Of a stretch of 64,000 nt of DNA, positions 16,636 through 24,906 are shown piece by piece. Every line of letters begins with the position of its first letter. The first letter of the stretch is position 1. The stretch spans positions 248,001 to 312,000 of the forward strand of contig NZ_JWLC01000006.1 in NCBI RefSeq assembly GCF_000813745.1. Direction: 5' to 3'. The notes under the pieces were generated by a model. It worked only from the letters and a program-made list of their open reading frames with translations, was not told the DNA's origin and ran no database searches. A program made the position numbers and the translations under genes. This stretch comes from Leisingera sp. ANG-M1. GTDB lineage: Bacteria; Pseudomonadota; Alphaproteobacteria; Rhodobacterales; Rhodobacteraceae.

Positions 16636-17763
16636 ATGACGGCTGAGCATACCGGTGTCCAAAGAGCATTCTTTGTCATTGCCGACCTGTCGGGTTACAC
16701 GAAATTCATGGCAGGCACCCCGCTGGAGCACTCCAAGGGCATTCTCGACGCCCTGTTCGGCAGCCTCATCCCCGCCATCCGCGCGCCGCTTGCGGTCTCC
16801 GGCCTGCAGGGCGACGCGGTCTTTGCCTATGCCTTCGAAAGCGAAGTGATGACCAAGCAATTCATCCTCGATTTCGCCGAGCAGCTCTACTGCATCTTTG
16901 CCCGCGAGAAGGAGAAGATGATCCTCAACACCGGCTGCACCTGCGAGGCCTGCAGCAAGATCGAGGACCTGGAGCTGAAACTGGTGGTGCATCACGGCGA
17001 ATGCATCCAGCAGGACACCCGCGGCAGCCATGAGCTGGCCGGTCCGGATGTGATCGCCGCCTTCCGGCTTCTAAAGAATTCAGTCACCGAGCGCACCGGC
17101 CTCACCGCCTATACGCTGCTGTCCTGCGACGCGCTGCGCGCCATGGACCTGGTTGATTTCTTCGATGACAGCGAGTTCCACAGCGAGGAGATCAAGCATA
17201 TCGGCGCGGTCACCTATGTGGTGCGCGACATGCGCGTGGCCTGGCAGCGCCGCCGCTCCACCGAGCGCAGCTTTGTCGGCGCCGCCGATGACCTGCTGTT
17301 TGACGAATGGATCGTGCCGCTGGCCGTCTCGCCCGAGATCGCCTTTACCATCTGCACCCGCCCCGACCTGCGCACCGAATGGCTGGGCGCCGACAGGATG
17401 GACCTTCTGAACACCAACAAGGGCAAGATCGAACCCGGCACGATGTACCACTGCTACCACGGCGACGCGCTGTTTCCCTATGAGGTGCTGGACTGGAACC
17501 CCGGCGAATATGTCACCGGCCGTTACAACCTGCCAATGGGGCTGATGATGTATGAGACCATCGAAATGGAAGAGGTCGGAGACGGCACCCTGATCAAGCT
17601 GCGTTACGCCAAGGCACGCTCCCCCAAGCTCTTGGGCAAGCTGATGGCCGGCATGATCAACCGAAAGCTCCGCGGCTTCATCATCCCGGACAAGGAAAAC
17701 CGTCTCTCCAGAATCAAGGCGCTAGGGGAACGGCTGGGCGGAACCGCCCCTGCCCCCGCCTGA
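16636..17763 (+). CDS. DUF2652 protein with cyclase-like N-terminus and SRPBCC-like C-terminus
   Basis: 375 residues. The N-terminal half (RAFFVIADLSGYTKFMAGT, then VSGLQGDAVFAYAFE) is the DUF2652 domain, which resembles a class III nucleotide-cyclase fold; whether it is catalytic is unknown. The second half (from about 210, SFVGAADDLLFDEWIV, with EPGTMYHCYHGD and TLIKLRYAKAR) looks like a START/SRPBCC ligand-binding fold. A Cys cluster, NTGCTCEACSKIEDLEL, lies between the two parts of DUF2652. The ATG at 16636 has GGGAGG just upstream and is better than the GTG at 16630. It stands alone on the plus strand. Confidence 0.83.
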   Translation: MTAEHTGVQRAFFVIADLSGYTKFMAGTPLEHSKGILDALFGSLIPAIRAPLAVSGLQGDAVFAYAFESEVMTKQFILDFAEQLYCIFAREKEKMILNTGCTCEACSKIEDLELKLVVHHGECIQQDTRGSHELAGPDVIAAFRLLKNSVTERTGLTAYTLLSCDALRAMDLVDFFDDSEFHSEEIKHIGAVTYVVRDMRVAWQRRRSTERSFVGAADDLLFDEWIVPLAVSPEIAFTICTRPDLRTEWLGADRMDLLNTNKGKIEPGTMYHCYHGDALFPYEVLDWNPGEYVTGRYNLPMGLMMYETIEMEEVGDGTLIKLRYAKARSPKLLGKLMAGMINRKLRGFIIPDKENRLSRIKALGERLGGTAPAPA

Positions 17764-18068
17764 GGCCAGCGCGAGCCGCGCCCCCGTCTGACCGCGGGGA
17801 GGCGAACCAACGATCATGTTTGGTAGTTTATCCCGGCAAAGTCCGTAGAACTTCAAACTTCGCGCCTGCGTCACCAAATCGCCTGCCCGTGCGGGCGGTC
17901 TCTCGGCCTTGCTCCGCGCTAACGATCTAGTTCAACTGTTCCTGAATTTCACGGAGCATTGCGCCGGACCCGAGGGTGGGCGTATCGCGCCTGCGCCGTA
18001 CTGAAAGCACGCCTTCGGCATGACAGGGCGGGTCGGGCGCGATGCGGGGCTGCGCCCCGCGGCATTAT
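17764..18068. other. non-coding gap of 305 bases
   Basis: No convincing gene. It contains two GC hairpins, one right after the DUF2652 stop (CGCCCCCG/CGGGGAGGCG, imperfect) and one at the right end (GCGGGGC/GCCCCGC, about 18043-18060) just beyond the stop of the DUF2513 gene. The small open frame at 17932-18189 has no family features. Confidence 0.4.
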
Positions 18069-18419
18069 TCACAATTTCACACCAAGCTTTTCCGCAGCTT
18101 CTTGTTTGACGTATGCCAGAGCCAAATCTCTCATCATTGCCAGCGACATCCCGCCTACCTTTGCAGCACCGTCTTTCGTTTTCTTCCAAACTGTGTCGCT
18201 GCGAATTGCAGACAAGTAATCGTGTCCCGAATTAGTGAGCCGATACACACTGTCGGAAACTTCCATCACTAAATCGGCATCGCACAAGAGCTGTACATGA
18301 CCTAAGTGCCTTCTCTCGTCCGCACTCATTCCGAGAGTCTCTGGTACAATAACCAGCCAGTCCTCCTGTTTTTCAAATTCAAACAATATCGATCGAAAAA
18401 GATCGTCGTCTCGTTGCAT
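18069..18419 (-). CDS. DUF2513 domain protein, likely horizontally acquired
   Basis: 116 residues matching the DUF2513 family: MQRDDDLFRSILFEFE opening, LCDADLVMEV, and YRLTNSGHDYLSAIRSDTVW, a winged-helix-like arrangement. The C-terminal half (AAKVGGMSLAMMRDLALAYV) is typical. Function unknown; relatives are common in phages and genomic islands. AGGAG lies upstream of the ATG. The gene is visibly AT-richer than its neighbours and sits between pheS and the plus-strand DUF2652 gene, just behind the pheS terminator, which suggests an insertion at that point. Confidence 0.8.
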   Translation of the reverse strand: MQRDDDLFRSILFEFEKQEDWLVIVPETLGMSADERRHLGHVQLLCDADLVMEVSDSVYRLTNSGHDYLSAIRSDTVWKKTKDGAAKVGGMSLAMMRDLALAYVKQEAAEKLGVKL

Positions 18420-18430
18420 CTGTCACTCCT

Positions 18431-18460
18431 AAAACAATAGGGCGCTTAATAAGCGCCCTA
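18431..18460 (-). terminator. intrinsic terminator of pheS
   Basis: Perfect 10-bp stem TAGGGCGCTT/AAGCGCCCTA with a three-base loop, followed on the minus strand by TTGTTTTAG. It lies between pheS (stop at 18487) and the DUF2513 start. It explains why pheS cannot simply co-transcribe genes downstream. Confidence 0.8.
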
Positions 18461-18486
18461 ATTCATCATGCAAAATCTTCACTCCA

Positions 18487-19560
18487 TTACCTAGACAAAC
18501 CGCCATGCAGGGCCGGCATGTCGAGGCTCTGGAAGCCGTAGTGGCGCAGCCAGCGCAGGTCGCTGTCGAAGAAGGCGCGCAGGTCCGGGATGCCGTATTT
18601 CAGCATCGCCAGACGGTCGATGCCGATGCCGAAGGCAAAGCCCTGATAGATCTCCGGGTCGATGCCGCCGGCCGCGATCACCTTGGGGTGCACCATGCCG
18701 GACCCGAGGATTTCCATCCAGTCGTCGCCCTCGCCGATCTTCAGCGTGCCGCCTTCCCAGGAGCAGCGGATGTCCACCTCTGCCGACGGCTCGGTGAAGG
18801 GGAAATGCGAGGCGCGGAAGCGCAGCTCGACGTCATCCACTTCAAAGAAGGATTTGACGAACTCCTCCAGCACCCACTTGAGGTTCGCCATCGAGATGTC
18901 CTTGTCCAGCGCCAGGCCTTCGACCTGGTGGAACATCGGCGTGTGGGTCTGGTCGTAATCGGCGCGGTAGACACCGCCCGGGCAGATGATGCGCAGCGGC
19001 GCGCCCATCTTCTCCATCGAGCGGATCTGCACCGGCGAGGTATGGGTGCGCAGCACATGCGGCGGGCGGTCGTCGCCTTCCGCGCGGTGCATGTAGAAGG
19101 TGTCCATCTCGGCGCGGGCCGGGTGGTGGCCGGGGATGTTCAGCGCATCGAAGTTGTACCAGTCGGTATCGATCCGCGGCCCTTCGGCAACCGAGAAGCC
19201 CAGCTCGGCAAAGATCGCGGTGATCTCTTCCTGAACCTGGCTGATCGGATGCAGCGAGCCGGTGCGGCGGGCGCGGGTCGGCAGGGTCACGTCCAGCCAC
19301 TCGGTGCGCAGGCGCTCATCCAGGGCGGCATCTTCCAGGCCCGCTTTCTTGGCCGCCAGCGCCGAGTTGATCTCATCCTTCAGCGCATTCAGCGCCGGGC
19401 CCGCCACCTGGCGCTCTTCCGGGGTCATCTTGCCCAGCTCGCGCATCTTCAGCGCCACTTCGCCCTTTTTGCCCACGGCGGCCACACGGATCGCCTCCAG
19501 CGCGGCTTCATCCGCAGCATCCGCAATCTGACCCAGGTATTTGGCTTTAAGATCGTCCAT
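18487..19560 (-). CDS. pheS: phenylalanyl-tRNA synthetase alpha subunit
   Basis: 357 residues, full length. An N-terminal coiled coil (about 1-90) precedes the class II catalytic core. Motif 2 is [20 protein letters not shown] and motif 3 is [36 protein letters not shown] and HPAR complete the active site. It pairs with PheT to charge tRNA-Phe. In most bacteria pheS-pheT are adjacent and follow rpmI-rplT. Here rplT is 10 kb upstream and pheT 11.3 kb downstream, all on the minus strand, so the ancestral order persists but has been opened by insertions. A terminator follows at 18431-18460. Confidence 0.97.
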   Translation of the reverse strand: MDDLKAKYLGQIADAADEAALEAIRVAAVGKKGEVALKMRELGKMTPEERQVAGPALNALKDEINSALAAKKAGLEDAALDERLRTEWLDVTLPTRARRTGSLHPISQVQEEITAIFAELGFSVAEGPRIDTDWYNFDALNIPGHHPARAEMDTFYMHRAEGDDRPPHVLRTHTSPVQIRSMEKMGAPLRIICPGGVYRADYDQTHTPMFHQVEGLALDKDISMANLKWVLEEFVKSFFEVDDVELRFRASHFPFTEPSAEVDIRCSWEGGTLKIGEGDDWMEILGSGMVHPKVIAAGGIDPEIYQGFAFGIGIDRLAMLKYGIPDLRAFFDSDLRWLRHYGFQSLDMPALHGGLSR

Positions 19561-19712
19561 GACGGCCCCTCGAATTGTGCTGACGCCCTGCTATCACAAG
19601 GGCCGCTGAAAGCAAGAGGGCCAAGGCGGATGCACCGGCGGATGTGCTGCCGGCGGCAAAGGAGTTTCGGTAAGCATGGTCTTGGGCAAAGACAGGATTA
19701 GGCTATGCCTGC

Positions 19713-20354
19713 CTAAACCAGCTTTGCTTCCCAGTCTGAAGACACGGCGCGGCTGAAGAACCCCGGAACGCTAACCTCCAGTTCAATGGGTGACATGCAG
19801 CGCTCCATAAGCGGGGACCAGGCCCATTGCCCCTCCGCTTTCCCGATCAACCCTGCGTTCTTGCAAAGCTGCGCAAAGCCAGGGTCCAGCTCAACCACCG
19901 AAGACGCCACCGGCCCGTCCGGCCCTTCCAAACTGGCCATGCCCCACTCATCTTGGTTTTCACACCCGAAGAAGGCGTAGACCATGTACTCGAACTCTTC
20001 CGCTCCAAGAGTGCGGCTTTCCAGCAAGTGCCGCCGGATTTCGTCACACGGCACAGCCGCTTTGAAAAAAGCGGTTTCTCTGTACCTGATGACTATCCCC
20101 AACTGCTCCAGCCCCCAGGCCGCGCGGCTGTATGCTGCAACATTTGCCCAAATGAGCGCGCCAGCAAGGCCGCTGAACTGCGCGAGGCTATCAAACGCCC
20201 CGCTCTCGTTTATCTCCCCTCCTTCGCTGGACAAAATTTCCTTCCAGTCGTCAAAATCGGGTTGCGAGAAAAATCGCGTGAGCCTGAGCAACACATAGCC
20301 CGCCATTTCAGCGGCCAATTCAAACTGCGCTTCAGAAAGCTGGTCTTTGTACAT
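19713..20354 (-). CDS. hypothetical protein
   Basis: 213 residues, not recognised. It is acidic, without signal peptide or clear membrane helices, although residues 60-80 (FSGLAGALIWANVAAYSRAA) are hydrophobic. Trp and Phe are frequent. No catalytic motif is visible. The ATG at 20354 has no strong ribosome binding site. Composition is somewhat AT-richer than the neighbouring pheS. It is flanked by pheS downstream and the GlxA-type regulator upstream, neither obviously related. A single-copy accessory gene seems likely. Confidence 0.65.
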   Translation of the reverse strand: MYKDQLSEAQFELAAEMAGYVLLRLTRFFSQPDFDDWKEILSSEGGEINESGAFDSLAQFSGLAGALIWANVAAYSRAAWGLEQLGIVIRYRETAFFKAAVPCDEIRRHLLESRTLGAEEFEYMVYAFFGCENQDEWGMASLEGPDGPVASSVVELDPGFAQLCKNAGLIGKAEGQWAWSPLMERCMSPIELEVSVPGFFSRAVSSDWEAKLV

Positions 20355-20460
20355 GGTCGGAACCGCCCGGAATTGAAATCTTCATCAGCTTGATACGCTG
20401 CCTGCCTTCAACTTCCTGATACCTGAGTATTTACCCTCTGCCCACAAAAGGCTCTGCAAA

Positions 20461-21384
20461 TCACCCCCGCGCGGGCGCAAACCGCTTGCGGTATTCACTC
20501 GGCGACAGGCCGACAATCCGCTGGAACAGCTTGCGGAAGGCGGAGACGTCCAAGTACCCCGCCTCCATCGCAATGCTCTCAATGCTGGCGGTTGACAGCT
20601 CCAGCCGCTCCCGCGCCTTGGCGACGCGCAGCTGCTGCAGGTATTCCGACGGCTTATGCCCGGCGGCGGCCTGAAAGCGGCGCAGAAAGGTGCGCTCCTC
20701 CAGCCCGGCTGCGGCGGCCATCTGCGGCACCGTCACCGGTTCTGGGTAATGCGCCTGCAGCCAGTGCTGCGCCTTCAGCACCGGAGCGTCGCCATGGCTC
20801 AGGTCCGGGGCAAACAGGTTGTAATAGCTCTGCTCGCGCCCGCCCGGGTCGATCAGGAAGAATCGCGCCGTCTCCAGCATCACCGCCAGCCCCAGGAACC
20901 GCGCCACCAGCCGCAGTCCAAGATCGGTCCAGGCCATCAGCCCGCCCGCAGTGATCACATCTCCATCGTCAATCAGCAGCCGTTCGGCCTGCAGATGCAC
21001 TTGCGGATAAGCCTGGGCAAAGGCCGGCGCCAACGCCCAATGGGTGGTCGCCTGCCGCCCATCGAGCAACCCCGTCTCCGCCAGCGGAAAGGCCCCCGCG
21101 CAGATCGAGCAGACCAGAGCCCCGCCCCCGTGCTGGCGCGCCACCCAGGCTGAGACCATCGCCAGCGCCTCGCCTTCCGGCCGCGGCCCCAGACAGGGCG
21201 GCAGGATCACCGCGTCAAACTGCTCATCGCCTTCGAACTCCTCGACAATCTCCACCCGCAGCCCCCGCGCTGCCTGCTGCATCCCGCCGGCCGCCTGCAG
21301 CAGGTCCTGCAGCCCCAGCACCGCCGCCCGCTGCGCGCAGGGATAGGCCGCCAGCCCGATCCGTATCTCTGTGCCCGATGCCAT
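20461..21384 (-). CDS. GlxA-type AraC regulator with DJ-1/PfpI domain
   Basis: 307 residues. The N-terminal half is a DJ-1/PfpI-like amidotransferase fold (RIGLAAYPCAQRAAVLGLQD; VCSICAGAFPLAETGLLDGR with the nucleophile-elbow Cys). The C-terminal half is an AraC-type double helix-turn-helix (MAAAAGLEERTFLRRFQAA; IAMEAGYLDVSAFRKLFQRI; GLSPSEYRKRF). It is divergent from the isochorismatase-GST gene pair starting at 21482, a common arrangement in which the regulator activates the hydrolase. The ligand is unknown. Confidence 0.9.
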   Translation of the reverse strand: MASGTEIRIGLAAYPCAQRAAVLGLQDLLQAAGGMQQAARGLRVEIVEEFEGDEQFDAVILPPCLGPRPEGEALAMVSAWVARQHGGGALVCSICAGAFPLAETGLLDGRQATTHWALAPAFAQAYPQVHLQAERLLIDDGDVITAGGLMAWTDLGLRLVARFLGLAVMLETARFFLIDPGGREQSYYNLFAPDLSHGDAPVLKAQHWLQAHYPEPVTVPQMAAAAGLEERTFLRRFQAAAGHKPSEYLQQLRVAKARERLELSTASIESIAMEAGYLDVSAFRKLFQRIVGLSPSEYRKRFAPARG

Positions 21385-21481
21385 TTGTCTGATCCAACCC
21401 GCTTTATGTCATTTCCGCCAATCACATCTGGGCACGCCCCGGGCCTATACCAACCCCATGCTCACAGAAACGGAGACAGAA

Positions 21482-22030
21482 ATGACCAAATCCGCATTGA
21501 TCCTGATCGACATCCAGAACGACTACTTCCCCGGCGGCAAATGGGAGCTGCACGGCATCGAAGCCTCTGCCGCCAACGCCCGCCGCCTGCTGGACCAGGC
21601 CCGCGCCCAAGGCCAATTCATCGTCCATATGCATCACGAATTCGCCTCGGACGACGCCCCCTTCTTCGCCCCTGGCAGCGAAGGCGCGCAGATCCATGCC
21701 TCGATGCAGCCCGCCGATGGCGAGCCCACCGTGCTCAAGCACCATGTGAATTCCTTCCGCGACACCAACCTGAAGCGGCTGCTGGACGAGAACGGCATCA
21801 CCGATGTCACCATCGCCGGCGACATGAGCCACATGTGCATCGACGCCGCCGCGCGCGCCGCCGCCGACTATGGCTATGCGGTCACCGTGGTCGAAGACGC
21901 CTGCTCCTCCCGCGATCTGGAATTCAACGGCGCAACCATCGCCGCCGAAGACGTACACAAGGCCTATATGTCGGCGCTTGGCTTTGCCTATGCCGCCATT
22001 GTGACCACAGACGCCTATCTTGCCGCCTGA
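21482..22030 (+). CDS. isochorismatase-family cysteine hydrolase
   Basis: 182 residues. The Asp-Lys-Cys triad is visible: ALILIDIQNDYFPGGKW (Asp), VLKHHVNSF (Lys), and the cis-peptide/nucleophile region IAGDMSHMCIDAAARAA (Cys). Such hydrolases act on isochorismate, nicotinamide, carbamoyl compounds or similar amides; the exact substrate is not evident. The ATG at 21482, with GGAGA upstream, gives the standard family N-terminus; an earlier in-frame ATG at 21458 adds only MLTETETE. It precedes the GST gene by 20 bases and is divergent from the GlxA-type regulator. Confidence 0.88.
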   Translation: MTKSALILIDIQNDYFPGGKWELHGIEASAANARRLLDQARAQGQFIVHMHHEFASDDAPFFAPGSEGAQIHASMQPADGEPTVLKHHVNSFRDTNLKRLLDENGITDVTIAGDMSHMCIDAAARAAADYGYAVTVVEDACSSRDLEFNGATIAAEDVHKAYMSALGFAYAAIVTTDAYLAA

Positions 22031-22050
22031 TCCTGGAGCAGATTGCCCCC

Positions 22051-22695
22051 ATGACCACGCTATATCACGCCCCGCTCACCTGCTCCCTCGCCGCCCGCTT
22101 TGCCGCGGCCGAGGGCGGGGTGCCGCTGAACATCGCCTATCTGAACCTGCGCACCAAGGAACTGGAGCGCGGCGGCTTGCTGTATGACGTGAACCCGCTG
22201 GGCCAGGTCTCGGTGCTGGAGTTGGAGGACGGCTCCAGACTCACCGAGACCGCCACGGTGCTCCTGTGGATCCAGTCGCAGTCGCAGAACCCGGAGTTCC
22301 GGGTCGACCCGCAGGACCCGGACTATTTCCAGCTGCTGCGCTGGACCAACTTCTGCGCCACCGAGCTGCACAAGGGGTTGTTCCGGGTGGTGTTTTACCA
22401 GGAGGCCACCGAAGCGGTCAAAGACCGCGTCCGCGACCTCGCCCCCTTGCGTTTTCAGATGCTGGAAGACCACCTGGCCACCCGCCCCTATCTGCTGGGA
22501 GACCGTTTCACCGCGGCGGATGCCTATCTGGCCTGGTTCTTCGTCCTCTCCGGCAACGCCCGCCTGGACCACAGCGCATATCCCAACCTGGAGGCCTACC
22601 GCCAGCGCGCCCTAGCCCGCCCGGCGCTGCGGGAACTGATCGAAAGCGACCGCGTGAAGGACAAGGAACTGGATCAGCAGATCATCCCTGACTGA
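22051..22695 (+). CDS. glutathione S-transferase family protein
   Basis: 214 residues with the GST layout. The thioredoxin-like N-terminal domain (TTLYHAPLTCSLAARFAAAE, NPLGQVSVLELEDGSRLTE with the cis-Pro-like and E(S/T) glutathione contacts) is followed by an all-helical C-terminal domain with YLLGDRFTAADAYLAWFF, the conserved N-capping box. Ser/Cys near residue 10-11 may activate glutathione. Substrate unknown. GGAG stands 14 bases before the ATG. It follows the isochorismatase gene closely and is probably co-transcribed with it. Confidence 0.88.
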   Translation: MTTLYHAPLTCSLAARFAAAEGGVPLNIAYLNLRTKELERGGLLYDVNPLGQVSVLELEDGSRLTETATVLLWIQSQSQNPEFRVDPQDPDYFQLLRWTNFCATELHKGLFRVVFYQEATEAVKDRVRDLAPLRFQMLEDHLATRPYLLGDRFTAADAYLAWFFVLSGNARLDHSAYPNLEAYRQRALARPALRELIESDRVKDKELDQQIIPD

Positions 22696-22781
22696 TGCGG
22701 CCTGGCCCGGCTTCCAACTGTTTGGGGGCCGGGAAATAAATTTCCGCGCGCAGTACAGCTGCAGGTCAGTCTTAAACGGTA

Positions 22782-23270
22782 TTAGCGTGTTTTTCCCGCT
22801 GTGGTTTTCGAGATATCGATTTCGAAATGCCTGCACGGAGAGCGCCTCGAAAACTCTTCTTCGATTTGGCGCAATGTCCGTCTTTGACCGCCATAAGGCA
22901 CCATCTCCCCGGCTTCCTCAAATCCGGCCCAGTGATACGCGCTGTGCTCAAAGTTAAGTGCCACTTCAGCAGTTTCGCTCACAAAAGCCACAAAGACCGG
23001 GGCGATATTTATAACATTCTGGGTAACCCCGTAATAGGTTTCGCAGATATCTGTCGCAAACAGCCTCTCGGCCTCAAGCCCGGCTTCTTCCTTCAGTTCC
23101 CGAAGCGCTGTTTCCCACGCCTTTTCCTCCCCCTCTATGCGGCCGGAAACCTGGGACCATTCCCCAGCCAAGGTCTGGGTCCGCTTCAGAAGAAGCACTT
23201 GATGCCCGGCCCCGGCGGCCCGCAAAACAAAGAGAAATACGAGAGATGACCTTACAGGAATTTCCGCCAC
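22782..23270 (-). CDS. NUDIX hydrolase
   Basis: 162 residues. The NUDIX box is complete (GRIEGEEKAWETALREL then KEEAGL; pattern Gx5Ex7REUxEExGU), giving a Mg-dependent pyrophosphohydrolase. The preceding strand LLKRTQTLAGEWSQVSG fits NTP- or NDP-sugar-type members; substrate not assignable. A GTG at 23270 is chosen because AGGGAAG lies seven bases upstream; the frame is open to a TTG at 23327. The gene is noticeably AT-richer than its surroundings. Confidence 0.82.
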   Translation of the reverse strand: MAEIPVRSSLVFLFVLRAAGAGHQVLLLKRTQTLAGEWSQVSGRIEGEEKAWETALRELKEEAGLEAERLFATDICETYYGVTQNVINIAPVFVAFVSETAEVALNFEHSAYHWAGFEEAGEMVPYGGQRRTLRQIEEEFSRRSPCRHFEIDISKTTAGKTR

Positions 23271-23371
23271 TGTAACTTCCCTGAATTGAGTGACCACAAA
23301 AACTTTGCTTAGCTTGGGCAGGATCAAATCTCAACGTTTGCTTAATCACGCGTCGTCAGCTTTCATCCGCC

Positions 23372-24265
23372 TCAGCTCCGCCACGCCTCCTGCGGCAGCT
23401 TCAGCAGATGCTGCTGCAGCCATTGACCGGCCTGCCCCAGCACCCGCTGCGACGTCCAGACCACATCAATCCCCGCCAGCGCGTCGCTCTGCTGGAAGCC
23501 ATAGCGCAGCCGCACCAGCGCGCCGCTTTCCAGATGCGCCTTGACTGCGGGCAGCGGCAGCTCGGCCCAGCCCAGCCCCTGGAGCAGCAGCGGCACAATC
23601 ACGTCCGGGTTGCCCGCGCACCAGACCGAGGCGCTGTGCGCCTCGCCGATCAGCCACTCGGCCTCCTGCGAGCGGCTGTGCAGCACCAGCTGCCGGTGCG
23701 CCCGCAAATCCCGGTGCGCCAGCACTCCATGCCCCGCCAAAGGATGATCCCAGCCGCAGACCGGCACCACCACCGTGTGGCCGACGCCGCGGAACTGGAA
23801 GCCGCCGGGGTAGCTCTCCTGCTCGGTCATCAGCCCCAGATCGGCGCGGCCCTCCTTCAATAGCTTGGCCGTTTCATTCGGACCGGTTGGCAGGATCTCC
23901 AGCGCCACATGCGGGAAAGTTTCGGCAAACTGGCGCAAAGCCTGCCAAAGCGGCGCCAGATTCAGCCCCTGCTCGACCGCAAGGCACAGGCTGTCCTCCA
24001 CCCCTTCCGCCATTGACGCCGCCTTGGCAGCAAACTCCCGGTGCCCCAGCAGGATGCCGCGCGCATGCGGCAGCATCTCGCGGCCCGCTTGCGTCAGCAC
24101 CGGCGAGCGGCCGCTGCGGTCAAACAGCTGCAGCCCGCAGTCGATCTCAAGGTTGGCAATGGCAGTGGAGACCGCCGACTGCGCCTTGCCCATCCGCCGT
24201 GCCGCGGCCGAGAAAGACCCCAGCTCCGCCGCCAGCACAAAGGCCTGCAGGTGTTCGGGAGACAT
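23372..24265 (-). CDS. LysR-family regulator divergent from a PACE efflux gene
   Basis: 297 residues: N-terminal winged helix (MSPEHLQAFVLAAELGSFS, AARRMGKAQSAVSTAIANLE) and a LysR ligand-binding domain. Of the clustered starts (GTG 24271, ATG 24268, ATG 24265) the last has AGGAG seven bases upstream. It is divergent from the PACE-family transporter gene at 24368, the classical LysR-target arrangement, with two inverted repeats in between. The inducer could be a biocide or polyamine, by analogy with characterised PACE systems. Confidence 0.92.
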   Translation of the reverse strand: MSPEHLQAFVLAAELGSFSAAARRMGKAQSAVSTAIANLEIDCGLQLFDRSGRSPVLTQAGREMLPHARGILLGHREFAAKAASMAEGVEDSLCLAVEQGLNLAPLWQALRQFAETFPHVALEILPTGPNETAKLLKEGRADLGLMTEQESYPGGFQFRGVGHTVVVPVCGWDHPLAGHGVLAHRDLRAHRQLVLHSRSQEAEWLIGEAHSASVWCAGNPDVIVPLLLQGLGWAELPLPAVKAHLESGALVRLRYGFQQSDALAGIDVVWTSQRVLGQAGQWLQQHLLKLPQEAWRS

Positions 24266-24276
24266 CATCACTCTCC

Positions 24277-24323
24277 TATCTGAAAACCAGATACTTACTG
24301 ACTGGAAGTATCACTGTTTCCAG
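24277..24323. promoter_or_regulatory. two inverted repeats between LysR and PACE genes
   Basis: TATCTG-AAAAC-CAGATA (24277-24293) and CTGGAA-N10-TTCCAG (24302-24323) lie side by side in the 102-bp divergent region. The adjacent pair of dyads resembles a LysR recognition site plus activation site. Not tested. Confidence 0.5.
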
Positions 24324-24367
24324 ATAGAAAAAAGCAAAACACCCTGATTCACCGATGGAGCTCAAGA

Positions 24368-24820
24368 ATGGCAGGCACAGTTGCAATGCGCACAGCAAAG
24401 GACCGGCTGCGCTATACCATCAGCTTCGAGCTTTTGCTGATGGCGATCCTGGTGCCCGTTGGTGCCGCCTTCTTTGACAAACCGCTGAGCGACATCGGCC
24501 TGCTCGGCGTGGTGCTGTCGGTGAAGGCGATGCTGCTGAACCTGGTCTACAACTGGGTCTTCGACAAGGCCGACGCCAAGGCGGGCCGGGTCAGCAGCGA
24601 GCGCTCCACCCTCGGCCGCCTGCTGCACGCCACCGGGTTCGAGGCAACGCTTCTGATGACCTCCCTTCCCCTCTATATCTGGTGGCTCGGCCTCGGCCTG
24701 TGGCAGGCATTGGCCACCGACCTGACGGTGACCTCCTTTGTAGTGGTCTACACCTACGGCTTCACCCTTGCCTATGACCGGCTGTTCCCGGTCGCTGCGG
24801 CCCCGGCTGGCGGAACCTAG
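24368..24820 (+). CDS. PACE-family efflux transporter
   Basis: 150 residues with four predicted membrane helices in two tandem repeats, the bacterial transmembrane pair (BTP) layout of the PACE family. The signature pieces are RLRYTISFELLLMAILVPVGAAFF, a Glu inside helix 1, and NLVYNWVFD at the end of helix 2, repeated as LHATGFEATLLM and VYTYGFTLAYDRLFP. PACE proteins export biocides such as chlorhexidine and acriflavine, and short-chain diamines, using the proton gradient. GGAG precedes the ATG. Control by the divergent LysR gene is likely. Confidence 0.9.
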   Translation: MAGTVAMRTAKDRLRYTISFELLLMAILVPVGAAFFDKPLSDIGLLGVVLSVKAMLLNLVYNWVFDKADAKAGRVSSERSTLGRLLHATGFEATLLMTSLPLYIWWLGLGLWQALATDLTVTSFVVVYTYGFTLAYDRLFPVAAAPAGGT

Positions 24821-24906
24821 CTTGCCGCCCGGCCTGCCCTCCGGATCTGTGCTATACTGGGGCCGCGCAGCTCAGCGCACCCCATCAGCAGCACCGGAGG
24901 ACAGCC

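Noticed and set aside
17932-18189. 85-codon minus-strand frame overlapping the DUF2513 gene end
   Set aside because: No conserved sequence; overlaps a better-supported gene.
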